A stretch of 64,000 bases of DNA from Saururus chinensis. Lineage: Eukaryota; Streptophyta; Magnoliopsida; Piperales; Saururaceae. A model generated the notes under the pieces. That model saw only the letters and a program-made list of their open reading frames with translations. It did no database searches and was not told the origin of the DNA. The DNA lies in contig CP141142.1 of the NCBI GenBank assembly GCA_035235625.1, positions 34,792,995 to 34,856,994 on the forward strand. Reading direction: 5' to 3'. The translations under genes and the position numbers were made by a program. Below are positions 50,601 to 61,376 of the stretch, piece after piece. Position 1 is the first letter of the stretch. Each line of letters starts with the position of its first letter.

Positions 50601-51002
50601 CAGATTCGCACAAGGGAGAGGAAATACTACATCATCCATTCTCTTTACATTCTATTTTTATCTTCTTCATTCAATATATGTACACAGCCATGATTGTAGA
50701 ATCGACAACTGAGAATATAGTTAGGACAAGAGCTTTTCATTTGAAGCATAATTGGTGATGATACTCTAAGTTAGCTTTTGTTGTTCCCCAAAAGTTGCCT
50801 AAAAAAGACTACCTATGCACACACACAACTTCCTGGCAGCTCAGCAGGGGGCACAACGATTAAGGGAAGGCAGGACCAAGCTACGAAGTGGGAGGCATGA
50901 TTGGCTTTGGCGCTATCAGCAGTGGAAAAGGATAAGAGAGGAATGGGGAAAATATGGGGTAAAGTGACGGCCAAAATATATATATTTCCTTATTCGTACA
51001 TG

Positions 51003-51070
51003 AATAGTTCCATTTGGTTTTTTAAAATAAATTAATTTTAATTCATTTTAAAAAACTAAATGGAGCTATT
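51003..51070. repeat. Foldback hairpin, 33-bp arms
   Basis: The arm at 51003-51035 (AATAGTTCCATTTGG onward) and the arm at 51038-51070 are inverted copies with three mismatches and a 2-bp loop. This is a minimal MITE-like or snapback structure. Confidence 0.88.
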
Positions 51071-51229
51071 AATGTGGGACAAATGGAGAATTATAACTGA
51101 ATTTTTGAGAGATGTTAAAAATCTTATATGTGTAAATAAGTAATGGGGTATTCATAAGTTTTTTAGGGCCCATACAATTCAAAATAAATATAGAAAATTA
51201 TGTGTGTATAATTTTATGTGCTGCATGTT

Positions 51230-51360
51230 GGCCTTGACATGCGTTTATCTATAATTGAGACTTGAATTAGATGTATGTGCATGGACTTGTGTCTCAAGGA
51301 CTCTCATCTTTGTAATGCAAATTTGTAAGTTCCTTTTCTAGCTATTAGCCTCGTATCAGG
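51230..51360 (+). repeat. Second copy of the 48865-48990 segment
   Basis: GAATTAGATGTATGTGCATGGACTTGTG, cut here to its parts GAATTAGAT and GCATGGACTT, is followed by CTCATCTTTGTAATGCAAAT and TTTCTAGCTATT. These follow the same order as 48890-48985. 51361-51960 shows no gene. Confidence 0.6.
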
Positions 51361-51972
51361 TTCTTTGAGATTTGAACTAACTTGGCCAAGGTATATATAA
51401 GGCAGATAGGTTAAAGCTTTTATACACAAGGCAGCAAAAGTGTTGGCTAAGCACCAAGGTTCTTTTGAGACAAAGTACCTTATTGGGTTGAAAACTTATT
51501 GGAGCAGCAATATTGGGTGGTGTGTGCATAGAATATGCGCAACATTGTGCAACCTAGGCAGCAATTCACAAGGGTTGCAACGTAGTGGCACTTGAACTCT
51601 TCACAAGAGGTTGAAACACTATGGGCTTTGTGAGGCAAGAGGCATGTGAGTGCATGCCGAGAACTTTGAGCTTGGGTAGGAATCAAAGGTTGGGGGATAA
51701 GGTTGGCCTCTAAAAGAAGGGCATAAGCTAAATTCTGGTAGGACTAGGACTTTGGAAGGAGGTCTTGAGTGAGAGCTATGAGTAGGTTTCTTAGTTGTAT
51801 TCATATTGAGATTCTTATAGACCAACTTCATAGAGTGCTAACTAAGTTCTAGTAATGCAAGGTTTTATCCAAACCTTACTCCCTATATATAGGGGTGTTG
51901 GTTGATGAAAGGGGGTTCAAATCAGATCTTTATTATTGTAAGATGGGTTAGGCAAAGGTCTGATAAGGAAGT

Positions 51973-52567
51973 TGATGTAGACAAGTTGGCATTAACATAT
52001 ATGGAACGTTGAGATCACAAAAAAATATCTCTCGTGATTGATTGGGCAAACAATCGATAGATTAATTACAATCCTTTCAAGGAGACCAATCGGTATGTGA
52101 AATCGTTTAGTGTAAACAAAGCCGAGAGTTGGCAATCAATCGATCTATCTCAGCGATCAATCTATGCCACATCAATATAGTTCTGAATTTCAATTTAAAT
52201 TAGGATTTGATTCTAAATTGATTTCTTTTCAATATTTTGCTTTCCTAGGAGTCTTATTCCATATTGTTTTGATTATTTAGGGATTTTCTCATAAGTTTTC
52301 CTTAATTTTGATTACTTAGTTATAAGGAAGTTAGATATTAGACTCTTTTATTTACATTTATGTCACTTGGAGTTGTATAAATATTTGACTTTTCCATGAA
52401 GGCCATAGTTATATAATTTTTTTGTATTTTGAAGAAGAAGAGGAGTTTATTCCTTTCTCTTTTATTTTCTATGAATTTATCATTGAAATTCACAAGAAAG
52501 GATGGTTGTGTATGCCTATAGCTGATTTGTAGAACAGCGTTCATCCCATCAATCCCGCCCTGCATCA
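51973..52567 (+). repeat. 5' LTR of the Reina-like element
   Basis: 595 bp, alignable along its length with 58725-59273. LTR divergence is obvious by eye, with many substitutions and indels, so the insertion is old. The sequence after it (ATTGGACACC) is only a faint match to a primer-binding site. Confidence 0.85.
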
Positions 52568-52936
52568 ATTGGACACCTAAGCAGTTCCAACATGCTGCCC
52601 TAACCCGTGGAGGACAACATGTTGCATGAATTAATGAGATCAATGATAGCGATGAAGTAGCAAAGTTGTCATGACATGTTGAGCAGCTGATGTTTCAAAT
52701 GGATGATTTGATGGTCGTCGTTGCTCGCTATACCCCAACTTGGCTTAGCCCAATTACCAAGGTGAAGATGATGAGTCGAAAGTTGATGACCCCGATGAGA
52801 ATCATTCACCAACACTACCCTGCGTGGTGATGAGGAGGTAGACCAATTGCCTCGCCGCAAGGCTAGCCAACATGGGTGACTCTCACCATAAGTGCTAAGG
52901 AGACTAGATATTCATTTCCCTCTGTAATGAGATGAT

Positions 52937-54360
52937 ATGGTGAATTGGGGCTGGGAGCCCGGTTTTAAGATTGACATCCTGGAATTTCATGAGGGGATGC
53001 AGCCTGAAGAGTTTTTAGATTTAGTTGTCAATGTAGAAGACATCCTTCACTTCAAGGAGGTTCCCTTGGTAGTGACTCATTTTTTAGATCGAGCAGCAGC
53101 ATTGTGGCAACAAATTAAATCTACTTGTGTGTGTCAAGGCAAGCTAAAGATCATTGAATGAGAAAAGTTGAAAAAATATATGAGGCAAAAAAATTTACCC
53201 TACAACTTTGCTCAAGTGATGTATTAGCGATTACAAGATCTACGGTAAATATCAAAATCAATGGATGAGTACACTAAGGAGTTCTATCAGCTGCTATACC
53301 ACAATGACTTAGCTGAATTGGAATATTGGAGGTATGCGATAAAATCTTAAAGAGACCCTAAATTTGATCCATGTTTTTCCTCGATAGAAGCACATTCTAG
53401 GGTGCTCTACTTGGAGAAACAACAAGGCCTTATTGGCTGCCGCTTTGGGATGACTAGTGGCACTTCTCTAGACATGTCGACTACCACTAATTATGATAGT
53501 GTGCATGCTCCTTCTAAGGTTGCACCTGAAAACACCACTAAAGTCTCTACAAGTGTTAGTCTAAAGTATTTTAAATGTGGTGGAATGAGTCATAGAGCGG
53601 TAAATTATCCTAGTAATAACTAAAATTGTAAAGATTATTCATTGAATATGATGAGAATGTTGAGTTTAATAGTGTTTCTTTTGATTACATTAATCCTATA
53701 TATAATAACAAACTGAATGAAGAGAAAGTGAAAGGTGATCATGAAAAGCTTTGGTGACACATTGCCTTTTCTTTGCCCCTAAAGATATGGAGGGTGACCG
53801 TTGGTTGAAAAATAATATATTTCACACTACTTACACTATTGGGAAAGGTTTGTTATATTATAATTGATTCGGGAAGTTGTAATAATGTGGTGGCTGAATA
53901 GGCAGTTCAAAAGCTTTAATTGAGTAGTACACCTCATCTTCATCTATACACAGTTTCTTAGCTGAAGAAAGGAAGCAAGATACAAGTTTCTAAATAATGT
54001 TTAGTCCATTTCTCTATTGGTTCCATATATAAGGATAAGATATGGTCTAATATTGTTACTATGGATATTTATCATTTATTACTTGGACATCATCGGCAAT
54101 ATGATTAATGTGTGATGTATGATGGTCGTAAGAACACATATAGATTTTGTTTGGAATAGCACAAAAATTGTTCTTGTATCTCATAAGCATGAGGTAATTA
54201 AATGACGAAGTACAAAGAGGTGACTTTTTTGTTTAGAAAAATTTTTTCTTGAGGAATTGAATAGAGATATTGTAGTTTATGTTTTGGTTTCTAAGGAGGA
54301 TAATGAAGGTGAGGATATTCTCAAAAAAGTTAAACCTTTGGTGCATGAGTACCTTCCCTC
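52937..54360 (+). pseudogene. gag-pro: gag and protease of the Reina-like element
   Basis: Gag: FKIDILEFHEGMQPEEFLD, then HFLDRAAALWQQIK, YTKEFYQLL after a stop, and a decayed zinc knuckle YFKCGGMSHRAVNYP near 53575 (outer Cys residues lost). Protease: IIDSGSCNNVV (active-site DSG) near 53860, then SYLKKGSKIQVS-like text, a LLLGHHRQYD-like piece near 54085 and FLEELNRDIVVYVLVSKE near 54255. Many stops. The frame likeness ends near VKPLVHEYL (54355), where the nested insertion begins. Confidence 0.8.
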
Positions 54361-54993
54361 TATAAGCACAAAGTGTTTTACAAAAAATCTGTAGAGGAGT
54401 AAGAGGTCACTACTTTGTACCCGTAACAAATTCTTTATAATATAATAAGTGTCTGGGACACTAGTAGTAAGCAATGGGAGCTTAGAAACCCTAGAAGCAT
54501 CTTCAATATGTAGGAAAAAACCCTAGTGAAATTTTTGGATGAGAGGCACACCCTTATTACTTCTTTCGCAATATTATTTATTTACTTAATCAATGTGATT
54601 TAAAGACTGTCAGATGTTATATTTATATCTAATATGATAAGTACTCATACTGAGTATTTTAAAATACTCACCACCCCCTAGACCTTACAGGGCCCAGTGT
54701 GGAATAGACGTGGGCAGGAGAGAATAATAAAGGCACTTTTTGGGAGCTTCAAGCGGTGACTAAGGAATCTACGATTGCACCAGTAGTTTCCTAAGCACAT
54801 TTTCATTCTTTTGGCTTGAGAAGACTTGTTTATATCTTTACTTGTGTGTTTATACACAAATAATGTATTTCTTAGGAAATAAAATATATTATGTTATGTT
54901 TATGGCCATATGTTTCCCGGTCGCGACCTGAGCAATCTCTAATTTTACTTTTTAACTCTTTATATGTTTTATAAAATCCCGGGTCATGACAGT

Positions 54994-55005
54994 TGGTATC
55001 AAAGC
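54994..55005 (+). promoter_or_regulatory. Primer-binding site (initiator tRNA-Met)
   Basis: TGGTATCAAAGC differs at one base from TGGTATCAGAGC, the complement of the plant tRNA-Met 3' end, and lies 2 bp past the LTR end CA at 54990-54991, where the reverse-transcription primer site belongs. Confidence 0.9.
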
Positions 55006-55118
55006 CCAGGAAATTCTGTCTACAAATGCATAAAGTGAAGAAATAAATGATTGTTATCTATATAATTCGTGTAGATAAGTAGACTTAGTATAACTTTAGA
55101 CTATCTTTTTGAACTTAG

Positions 55119-56165
55119 ATGTCATCATTACAACCTGGTCAAGAGCCGCAAACTCCAAATAATGATTTGGCTGGACCAACCCCGTCTGAATTGGGAGGAG
55201 TAGCACTTGCAACTATGAGTGTGTTGCTACAAAATCTTGCTCAACGCTTGGCTAAGAAAGGTTATCACCCTACTCTTTCTTTGCCACCAGCACAACCTTC
55301 TCCGATTCCCTTGAGTGATAACTCATCTGGTAGGAGTAAGAGTGAGAATAATTTGGCTCAACGGTTTAAGAAAATTGCCCCCACCTTCTTGGGTGAAGGA
55401 GAGCACGAGGAGGCAGAAAAATGGATAAAAGAAATTGAAAAGATTTTTGAAGCAACGGGGGTACCTAAGAGTAAAAAGGCTGCCCTTGGAACATTTGTCT
55501 TCTCTGGAGAGGTAGATCATTGGTGGACCATAATCAAGGAGACTAAATTTGTAGAAGTTCAACAAGTTTCTTGGATTGATTTTAAAGAAACTTTCTATAA
55601 TAATTATTTTTCACTCCATATGAGGCAACAAAAAGAGTTGGAGTTGATGGAACTGAAGAAAGAAAGTTTGTCGATACATGAGTATGTGACCAAATTCACC
55701 TAGTTGCAACACTTTACCTTGGGTGCGTGCAATGCAAAATTATCTCGTGCTACCCGATTTGTCTCGGGATTAAAACCTAAACTAAGAGCTCAAGTAGTAA
55801 TTATGCAACCTACTACCTTGAGTCGAGCAGTGGAGATTGCCTATGTGGTAGAGTACGATCAACAAAGAGCAATGAAAGAACGAAAGGAGGCTTGGAAAAA
55901 TAGTAGTTTCAGACACCCAAACAAGAGAGGCTATAACTACTCTAGCGATGCCTCTACCTAGCCAGCTCGACCATATTAGCCGCAACCACAACAACAAGCT
56001 TTTAAGAAAAGGACAAAACAATAATATCAGCGGGGCAGAAGAGGGACCCCATGCCCCATATATAAATTGTTTCACCGAGGGCAACCTTGCAAGAAAAGGA
56101 ATAACCTGTACTTTGTTTGTGGAGCTGAGGATCACTTATTTTTTCGAAGTCCCTACCCGATGGAT
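55119..56165 (+). pseudogene. gag: gag of the nested gypsy element
   Basis: An intact frame of 194 codons, then a TAG at 55701-55703 and a further in-phase frame to 55961. The Retrotrans_gag core is clear: APTFLGEGEHEEAEKWIKEI, VFSGEVDHWW, WIDFKETFYNNYF, ELMELKKESLSIHEYVTKF, LSRATRFVSGLKPKLRAQ, and VVEYDQQRAMKERKEA. A decayed zinc knuckle ([11 protein letters not shown]) appears near 56120 after frame changes. The gag forms the particle that packages the element's RNA. Only two or three lesions make it the best preserved retroelement gene here, so the nested insertion is younger than its host. Confidence 0.82.
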
Positions 56166-56171
56166 TGTCAC

Positions 56172-58724
56172 TTCTTAGATACATCCAACATCATATTGAC
56201 CTTGTGCCCGGATCTATAGTCCCTAATCGCCCCCATTATATGATGAGTTCAAATGAGCATGAGAACCTTCAGTGACAAGTCTTTGAATTGTTGAGCAAAT
56301 GACATATTAGAGAAGGTCTTACTCCTGTGCTATGCCAGTTTTACTTATACCAAAAAAAGATGGTATTTGGCGTATGTGTATAGATAGTAAAGTCATTAAT
56401 AAAATTATTGTCAAGTATCATTTTTCTATTCCCCTCTTTGATGATTTACTTTATCAGTTGAGTGGTATTTTTATTTTTAGCAAGTTAGATTTGAAAAGTG
56501 GATATCCTCAAATCAAAATCAAACCAGTGAAAATAGCTTTCAAGATAAGAGAAGTGTTTTATGAATAGTTGGTCATACATTTTGGGTTGTTGAATGCCCC
56601 TAGCACATTCATAAGGGTGATGAACCAAGCTCTTCAATCGTTTGTTGGCAGATTTGTGATGGTCTATTTTGATAATATACTTATTTATAACTCTAATATT
56701 GATTCTTAGTTACAAAATTTATAAGATGTTCTACTTGTCTTTCGCAGGGATAGGCTTTTTACAGCTATCAAGAAGTGTTCTTTTATGCAAAATTATTTAC
56801 TCATTCTTTAAGTATGTTACCTTAAAAGATGAAATAGTTATGAATGAAAGTAAGGTTGATTTAGTAAAACATTAGTCAAGACCTATTAATATACATGAGG
56901 TATAAAATTTTCATGAATTGGCTTTGTTCTATCAAAGGTTTATTACTCATTTCAATATCATTATAGCTCCTATTACTTATTGTATAAAGTTAGGATCTTT
57001 TGTTTTGAGTGATGAAGTTAAGAGTACATTCGCTCTTATAAAAAAAACTTATTAGCACTTGTGTTAGCCTTACTTAGGTTTGCTAAGCCTTTTGAGTTGC
57101 ATTATGATGTTTTTCAATGTTAGTATTGGGGTTATCCTAAGTCAAGAGGGTTGTCCAATTATTTATTTTAGTGAGAAGTTATTAGGACCACGAGGAAGAC
57201 ATAGTGCATATGATATTGAGTTTTTTATGTTGCTCAAACTCTTTGACATTGGAGGCATTATTCAATTTATACAAAGTATTCTTTATGTTGATCATTATGC
57301 TCTTGAACATATTAATAGCCAAGAGAAATTGTTTGCTAGACATTCACAGTAGACATCTTATTTGCAAGAATTTACTTTTGTGTTTAATCATAAATATGGA
57401 GTTTAGAACAAGGTTATTGCCGCCTTGGGTCGACGAGTATGCTTACTCACTAGTATACGTACTCAGGTATTAAGGTTTGATTCATTTTAGATATTATTGG
57501 TTGTTGAACCTTTCTTTGCTAAGGTTTTATCTAAATTTGAGGCAAAACATAAATCAGATTATTTGTTACATTATGGGTTTCTTTTCAAAGGCAATCGGTT
57601 ATGTGTTCCTACTTGTATAGTATATGCTTGAAGATCATTAAGAAGTTGCATGATGAGGATCATATGGGAAGATATAAGACTTTTCAACTTGCTTCTTGTC
57701 CTTATTTTTGGCCGTCTATGTGCAAAGAGGTGTATACATTTGTTAGGAGGGGTCGCATATACCATATGGCCAAAAAGACATCTACTAATGCCGAATTCTA
57801 CATATCTTTACCTACCCCATCTCAATCATAGTCCAACATTAATATGGACTTTGTTCTTGGACTACCCTGTACTCAGAGAGGGATGATGTCATCTATGTAG
57901 TTTTTGACAAATTCTCCAAAATAGTATATTTTATTACTTGCAAAAAGGCCAATGATGCATCTCATATTACATTTCCATTCTTTCAGGAGGTATATCGTTT
58001 ACATAAATTATTATTGTCTATTGTTTCTAATATAATAGAGATACTCATTTTCTAAGTCATTTTGTGCATTCTCTATGAAAATTGACAAATACTTCTTTGA
58101 ATTTTAGTAGTACTTACCATCCCCAAACATATGGACAGACGGAGGTATTAATCAATCCCTAGGAAACTTATTGAGAAGTTTAGTTGGTACTAATCTCAAA
58201 TCTTGAGATCAATACTTGTTTAAGGCTTAATTTGCTTACAATAGAAATATGAATTGAAATACAAATTTTAGTCCTTTTACCATTATTTGTGGTTTTAATT
58301 CTCGCTCTTCATTGGATCTAGTTCTTATTCTAGATGTGAAGAGGTTACATGGTTAGATTGAAGACTTTATATCATACTTGTAGGATATTCATTCTGATAC
58401 TCTTAAAAAATTACATGTATCCGATAATAAGTATAAGACAATTAGACATTTAAAAAGAAGACATGGACTTTTATGTTGGTAATTTTTCTAGGCTATTTTG
58501 ACCAAATATAGATTCTATGTTGGCAAGTACAAGAAATTATCAACAAAAAAGATTCGGCCTTTGGAATTTGTGCAAAAGATTAATTCTAATGTTTATCGAC
58601 TCAAGCTTCCTAGTCACATTTGCACATATATTTTTAATGTTAAACATCTCATTCCTTATTTTGGTGATGCTTCAAATGATGACAATGTGAATTTAATGAT
58701 GAATTCTTTTAAGTTAGGAAATGA
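56172..58724 (+). pseudogene. pol: RT, RNase H and integrase of the Reina-like element
   Basis: [21 protein letters not shown] (56180), [49 protein letters not shown], and the active site YFDNILIYN (56670), where the second Asp of YFDD is Asn. RNase H: GVILSQEGCPIIYFSEKLLG and DIEFFMLLKLF, then LYVDHYALEHINSQ (57120-57340). Integrase: GFLFKGNRLCVPT (57580), then SNINMDFVLGLP (57835), STYHPQTYGQTEV (58110) and the C-terminal SNVYRLKLPSH, then FNVKHLIPYF (58590-58660). Stops and shifts occur every few hundred bases. Confidence 0.85.
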
Positions 58725-59273
58725 TGATGCAGACCAGTTAGCATTGACATATATGGAACATTAGGATCATATAAAGAAAAAATAAAATTTTCTCTCTAGT
58801 GATGGACGGTCTTGACCGATCAGGTGAACAATTCGATTGATTAGTTATAAGTTTTTCCAAGCGATTGATTAGCAAGTGAAATCGTTTGGTGTAAAACAAA
58901 ATCAAGAGTTGGCAATTGATCAATGCTACAGTAATGCGATTCTAAATTTCTATTTAAATTATCATTTTATTCCAACTTGATTTCTTTTCAGTCTTTTGCT
59001 TTCATGCGAGTCTTATTTTGTATTATTTTGATTGTTTAGGGATTTTTTATTATTTTTTCTTAATTTTGATTAGTTAATTATGAGGTAGTTAGAGATTAAA
59101 CTTTTTTATTTACGCATTTAGAAGTTGTATAAATACTTGGTTCTTCCATAAACATCATAAGTTCTATAATTTTCTGGTATTGCAAAGAACAAGAAGATGT
59201 TATTCTCTTCTCCTTTATTTTTTTATGAATGTATCATTAAAATTTGCGCCTCCCATCATCCCGCTCTACCTTA
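58725..59273 (+). repeat. 3' LTR of the Reina-like element
   Basis: 549 bp, colinear with 51973-52567; ends CTACCTTA (the usual CA decayed to TA) followed by the GAAGT target duplication. Confidence 0.85.
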
Positions 59274-59845
59274 GAAGTCCTATACGGAGTGTAGGGTTGT
59301 TCCTTGGAATGAGGCAAGATTGAGAAATTTTTCCAATTATAATTGAGCTAAAGAGTCAGTGAGTAAAAGATTTTAGGGCCAAACATCATTTTTCTAAAAC
59401 GCGGGTGGTGAAAATGTAGGTGAAAGTTGTACTAATTGGCTGTTGGCTGCTTGGCGCATCCAAGCTATCACCGGAGAGATCCTTATCGAAAAATTTGTCC
59501 CGGTCACACCAGCCAAGGACGGAGTTTCTAGTGAATCTCTTAACTTGCCCCTCGATTCTTTTGGCATTTTTTTTATTTTTTTGTTCTCTCTTTCTCAGTT
59601 TTCTTTCTTGATGTATTCTATGTAGCTTTTGTTTCATCCTTTTGTATGTTTCGCTTGTTCTGATTTGTTTAATAAAAATTACCTTGAAAAAATATTAGTT
59701 AGATATATGCCAAGGACCATGGCCAACGGATGGTGGAGTCTTCCTAACAGGCTTCATCTTGTCGAAGTTTTTGAAGTAGACAAGAATCAAACCAACTGAA
59801 GAGCCCTTTTTTTTCGCCATTGTCATGAGAGAGATCAAAGGGATC

Positions 59846-59853
59846 TATAAATG
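59846..59853 (+). promoter_or_regulatory. TATA box of UGT copy 3
   Basis: TATAAATG lies 43 bp before the ATG at 59889. A start near 59876 would skip the ATG at 59862 and leave 59889 as the first usable start, which agrees with the protein alignment (His at residue 23 in all copies). Confidence 0.55.
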
Positions 59854-59888
59854 AAATCAGCATGATTACTGAGTCATCCAACTGCATC

Positions 59889-61363
59889 ATGTCTTCTAAA
59901 ACTCAGCAGAATGATGACGAGCACATCATAATGCTTCCCTTTTTGGCCCAAGGCCATCTCATCCCATTCCTGGCCCTTGCCAAGCTACTAGAGCAACAAC
60001 GGCCGGGTTGCACCATAACGATTGTGAGCACATATTTAAACATACAGAAGCTCAAGCATGCCCTCCCCCCGGACTCAGTCATCAAACTCGCCGAGCTTCC
60101 ATTCTGCAGCTCCGACCATGGCCTGCCGCCTGATACCGAGAACACTGATTCATTGCCACCCCAATTTACTCTCTATTTTATGAAGGTCACCATGACACTC
60201 CAACCGGCATTTGACTCCTTAGTCTCAAAAATGTGCAGTGATGGGAAGCCTCCGTTGTGCATCATCTCGGACGGTCTGATGAGCTGGTCCGTCAAAACTG
60301 CACAGAAGTTCGGAGTGTTTCATGCCCTTTTTGGCACAGCAGGGGCATACGGCACTGCCATTTTCATGTCAATTTGCACTCATCTGCCCCATAAGAAAAC
60401 TGATGCAGAAGTATTTTCAGTTCCAGATACGGCAAGAACATGTATACACAGGACACAGCTCATGGAGGCCTTCAATCACTTCGATGGAACTGATCCGGGA
60501 TCAGTTATGTATCGGACGCTTATCTCATTGGCAAGGAATCTGACGGAGTACTGATTAATACAGTGGCGGATTTGGAAGCTGAAGCACTGGACGACCTTTG
60601 GAAGAATGTGTGGAAGACAGTATGGGCAGTTGGGCCCATACTTCCACCACCACCCTCTTCATCTTCTCCTGCTTCTTGTCAGCGCGTTGGAAAGGAAATG
60701 GGCATATCTCCCCAGAAGTGTAGAGAATGGCTCAACCAGCACCACCAAATTCTGTTCTCTACATCTAGTTTGGGTCAGAGAATAGCGTTGGCCCCGTGCA
60801 AATGATGGAGTTGGCAAAGGGACTGGAAGAATCAAAGCAATCTTTCATATGGGTCATCAGACCTCCATTTGGTTTTGACAAAAATGAAGAGTTCAAGGCT
60901 GAGTGGCTGCCGGATAGATTTGACGAAAGAGTGCAGAAGATCAAGAAACAAGGATTGTTACTGAAGAAATGGGCGCCACAGCTCGAAATTCTCTCACGAG
61001 TCCACAGGGGCATTTGTGAGTCATTGTGGCTGGAACTCGACACTGGAAAGCTTGACCAATGGAGTACCCATAGTTGGATGGCCTTTGGCCACAGATCAGT
61101 TCTACAACTCAAAGCTGCTTGAGGAGGAGCTCGGCGTGGGCATGGAGATTGCGAGGGGGCCAAGCGCCCGTGCAAGCGGAGCAGAGATTGCAAGGATAGT
61201 TGGGGAGGTGATGGAAGGGGAAATAGGGGAGGAGATGAGAAAAAAAGCGTCGAAAATTAAGGAAGTTATCATGGCAGCTAAAGTAGATGAGGGCTGCAAG
61301 GGCTCATCAATTAAAGCCATGGAAGCTTTCTTCAAAGCAGCTGCATCGCGGAAAAACAACTGA
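59889..61363 (+). pseudogene. UGT92A-like: UGT92A-like glycosyltransferase copy 3, frameshifted
   Basis: The remains cover a whole UGT. Frame 1 (59889-60554) has FLAQGHLIPF with His 23, CSSDHGLPPDTENTDSLPP and CIISDGLMSW. A missing base near 60532 moves on to DGVLINTVADLEAE and VWAVGPILPPPP. A second shift near 60740 is needed to reach NSVLYI, with an in-frame TAG at 60766-60768 just before FGSE. Next come MMELAKGLEE, VIRPPFGFD and KKWAPQLEILS. A 2-bp loss near 60996, inside the PSPG box, shifts to SHCGWNSTLESLTNG and GWPLATDQ, ending at 61363. The PSPG box closes with Gln as in the other copies. Each half is otherwise well kept, so the loss is recent, or the sequence has indel errors. As read, no active enzyme can be made. 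Confidence 0.88.
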
Positions 61364-61376
61364 AGCTATATATTTT

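Larger units (their letters stand above)
54361..56170 (+). mobile_element. Nested, 3'-truncated second Ty3/gypsy element
   Basis: It contains an LTR end at 54991 (GGGTCATGACA), a primer-binding site and a gag gene, but no pol or 3' LTR. The host element's reading resumes at [12 protein letters not shown] (about 56175), directly continuing the protein interrupted near 54355. The left start may be TGTCTGGGACAC at 54451. The LTR part shares the tag AAAATACTCACC (54660) with the LTR family at 19664. Confidence 0.75.
51973..59273 (+). mobile_element. Ty3/gypsy (Reina-like) retrotransposon, complete outline, dead
   Basis: Both LTRs are present with colinear ends: TGATGTAGACAAG to CATCA at 51973-52567, and TGATGCAGACC to CCTTA at 58725-59273. 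The flanking 5-mers GAAGT (51968-51972) and GAAGT (59274-59278) are an exact target duplication. Inside, gag, protease, RT, RNase H and integrase occur in Ty3/gypsy order. RT and protease wording ([28 protein letters not shown]) is closest to the Reina chromovirus type. A second truncated gypsy element sits between protease and RT. Confidence 0.9.

Noticed and set aside
54645..54991. Idea that the LTR before the primer site and the giant LTR at 19664 are the same family
   Set aside because: They share order and short tags (AAAATACTCACC) but not enough continuous sequence to assign one family.
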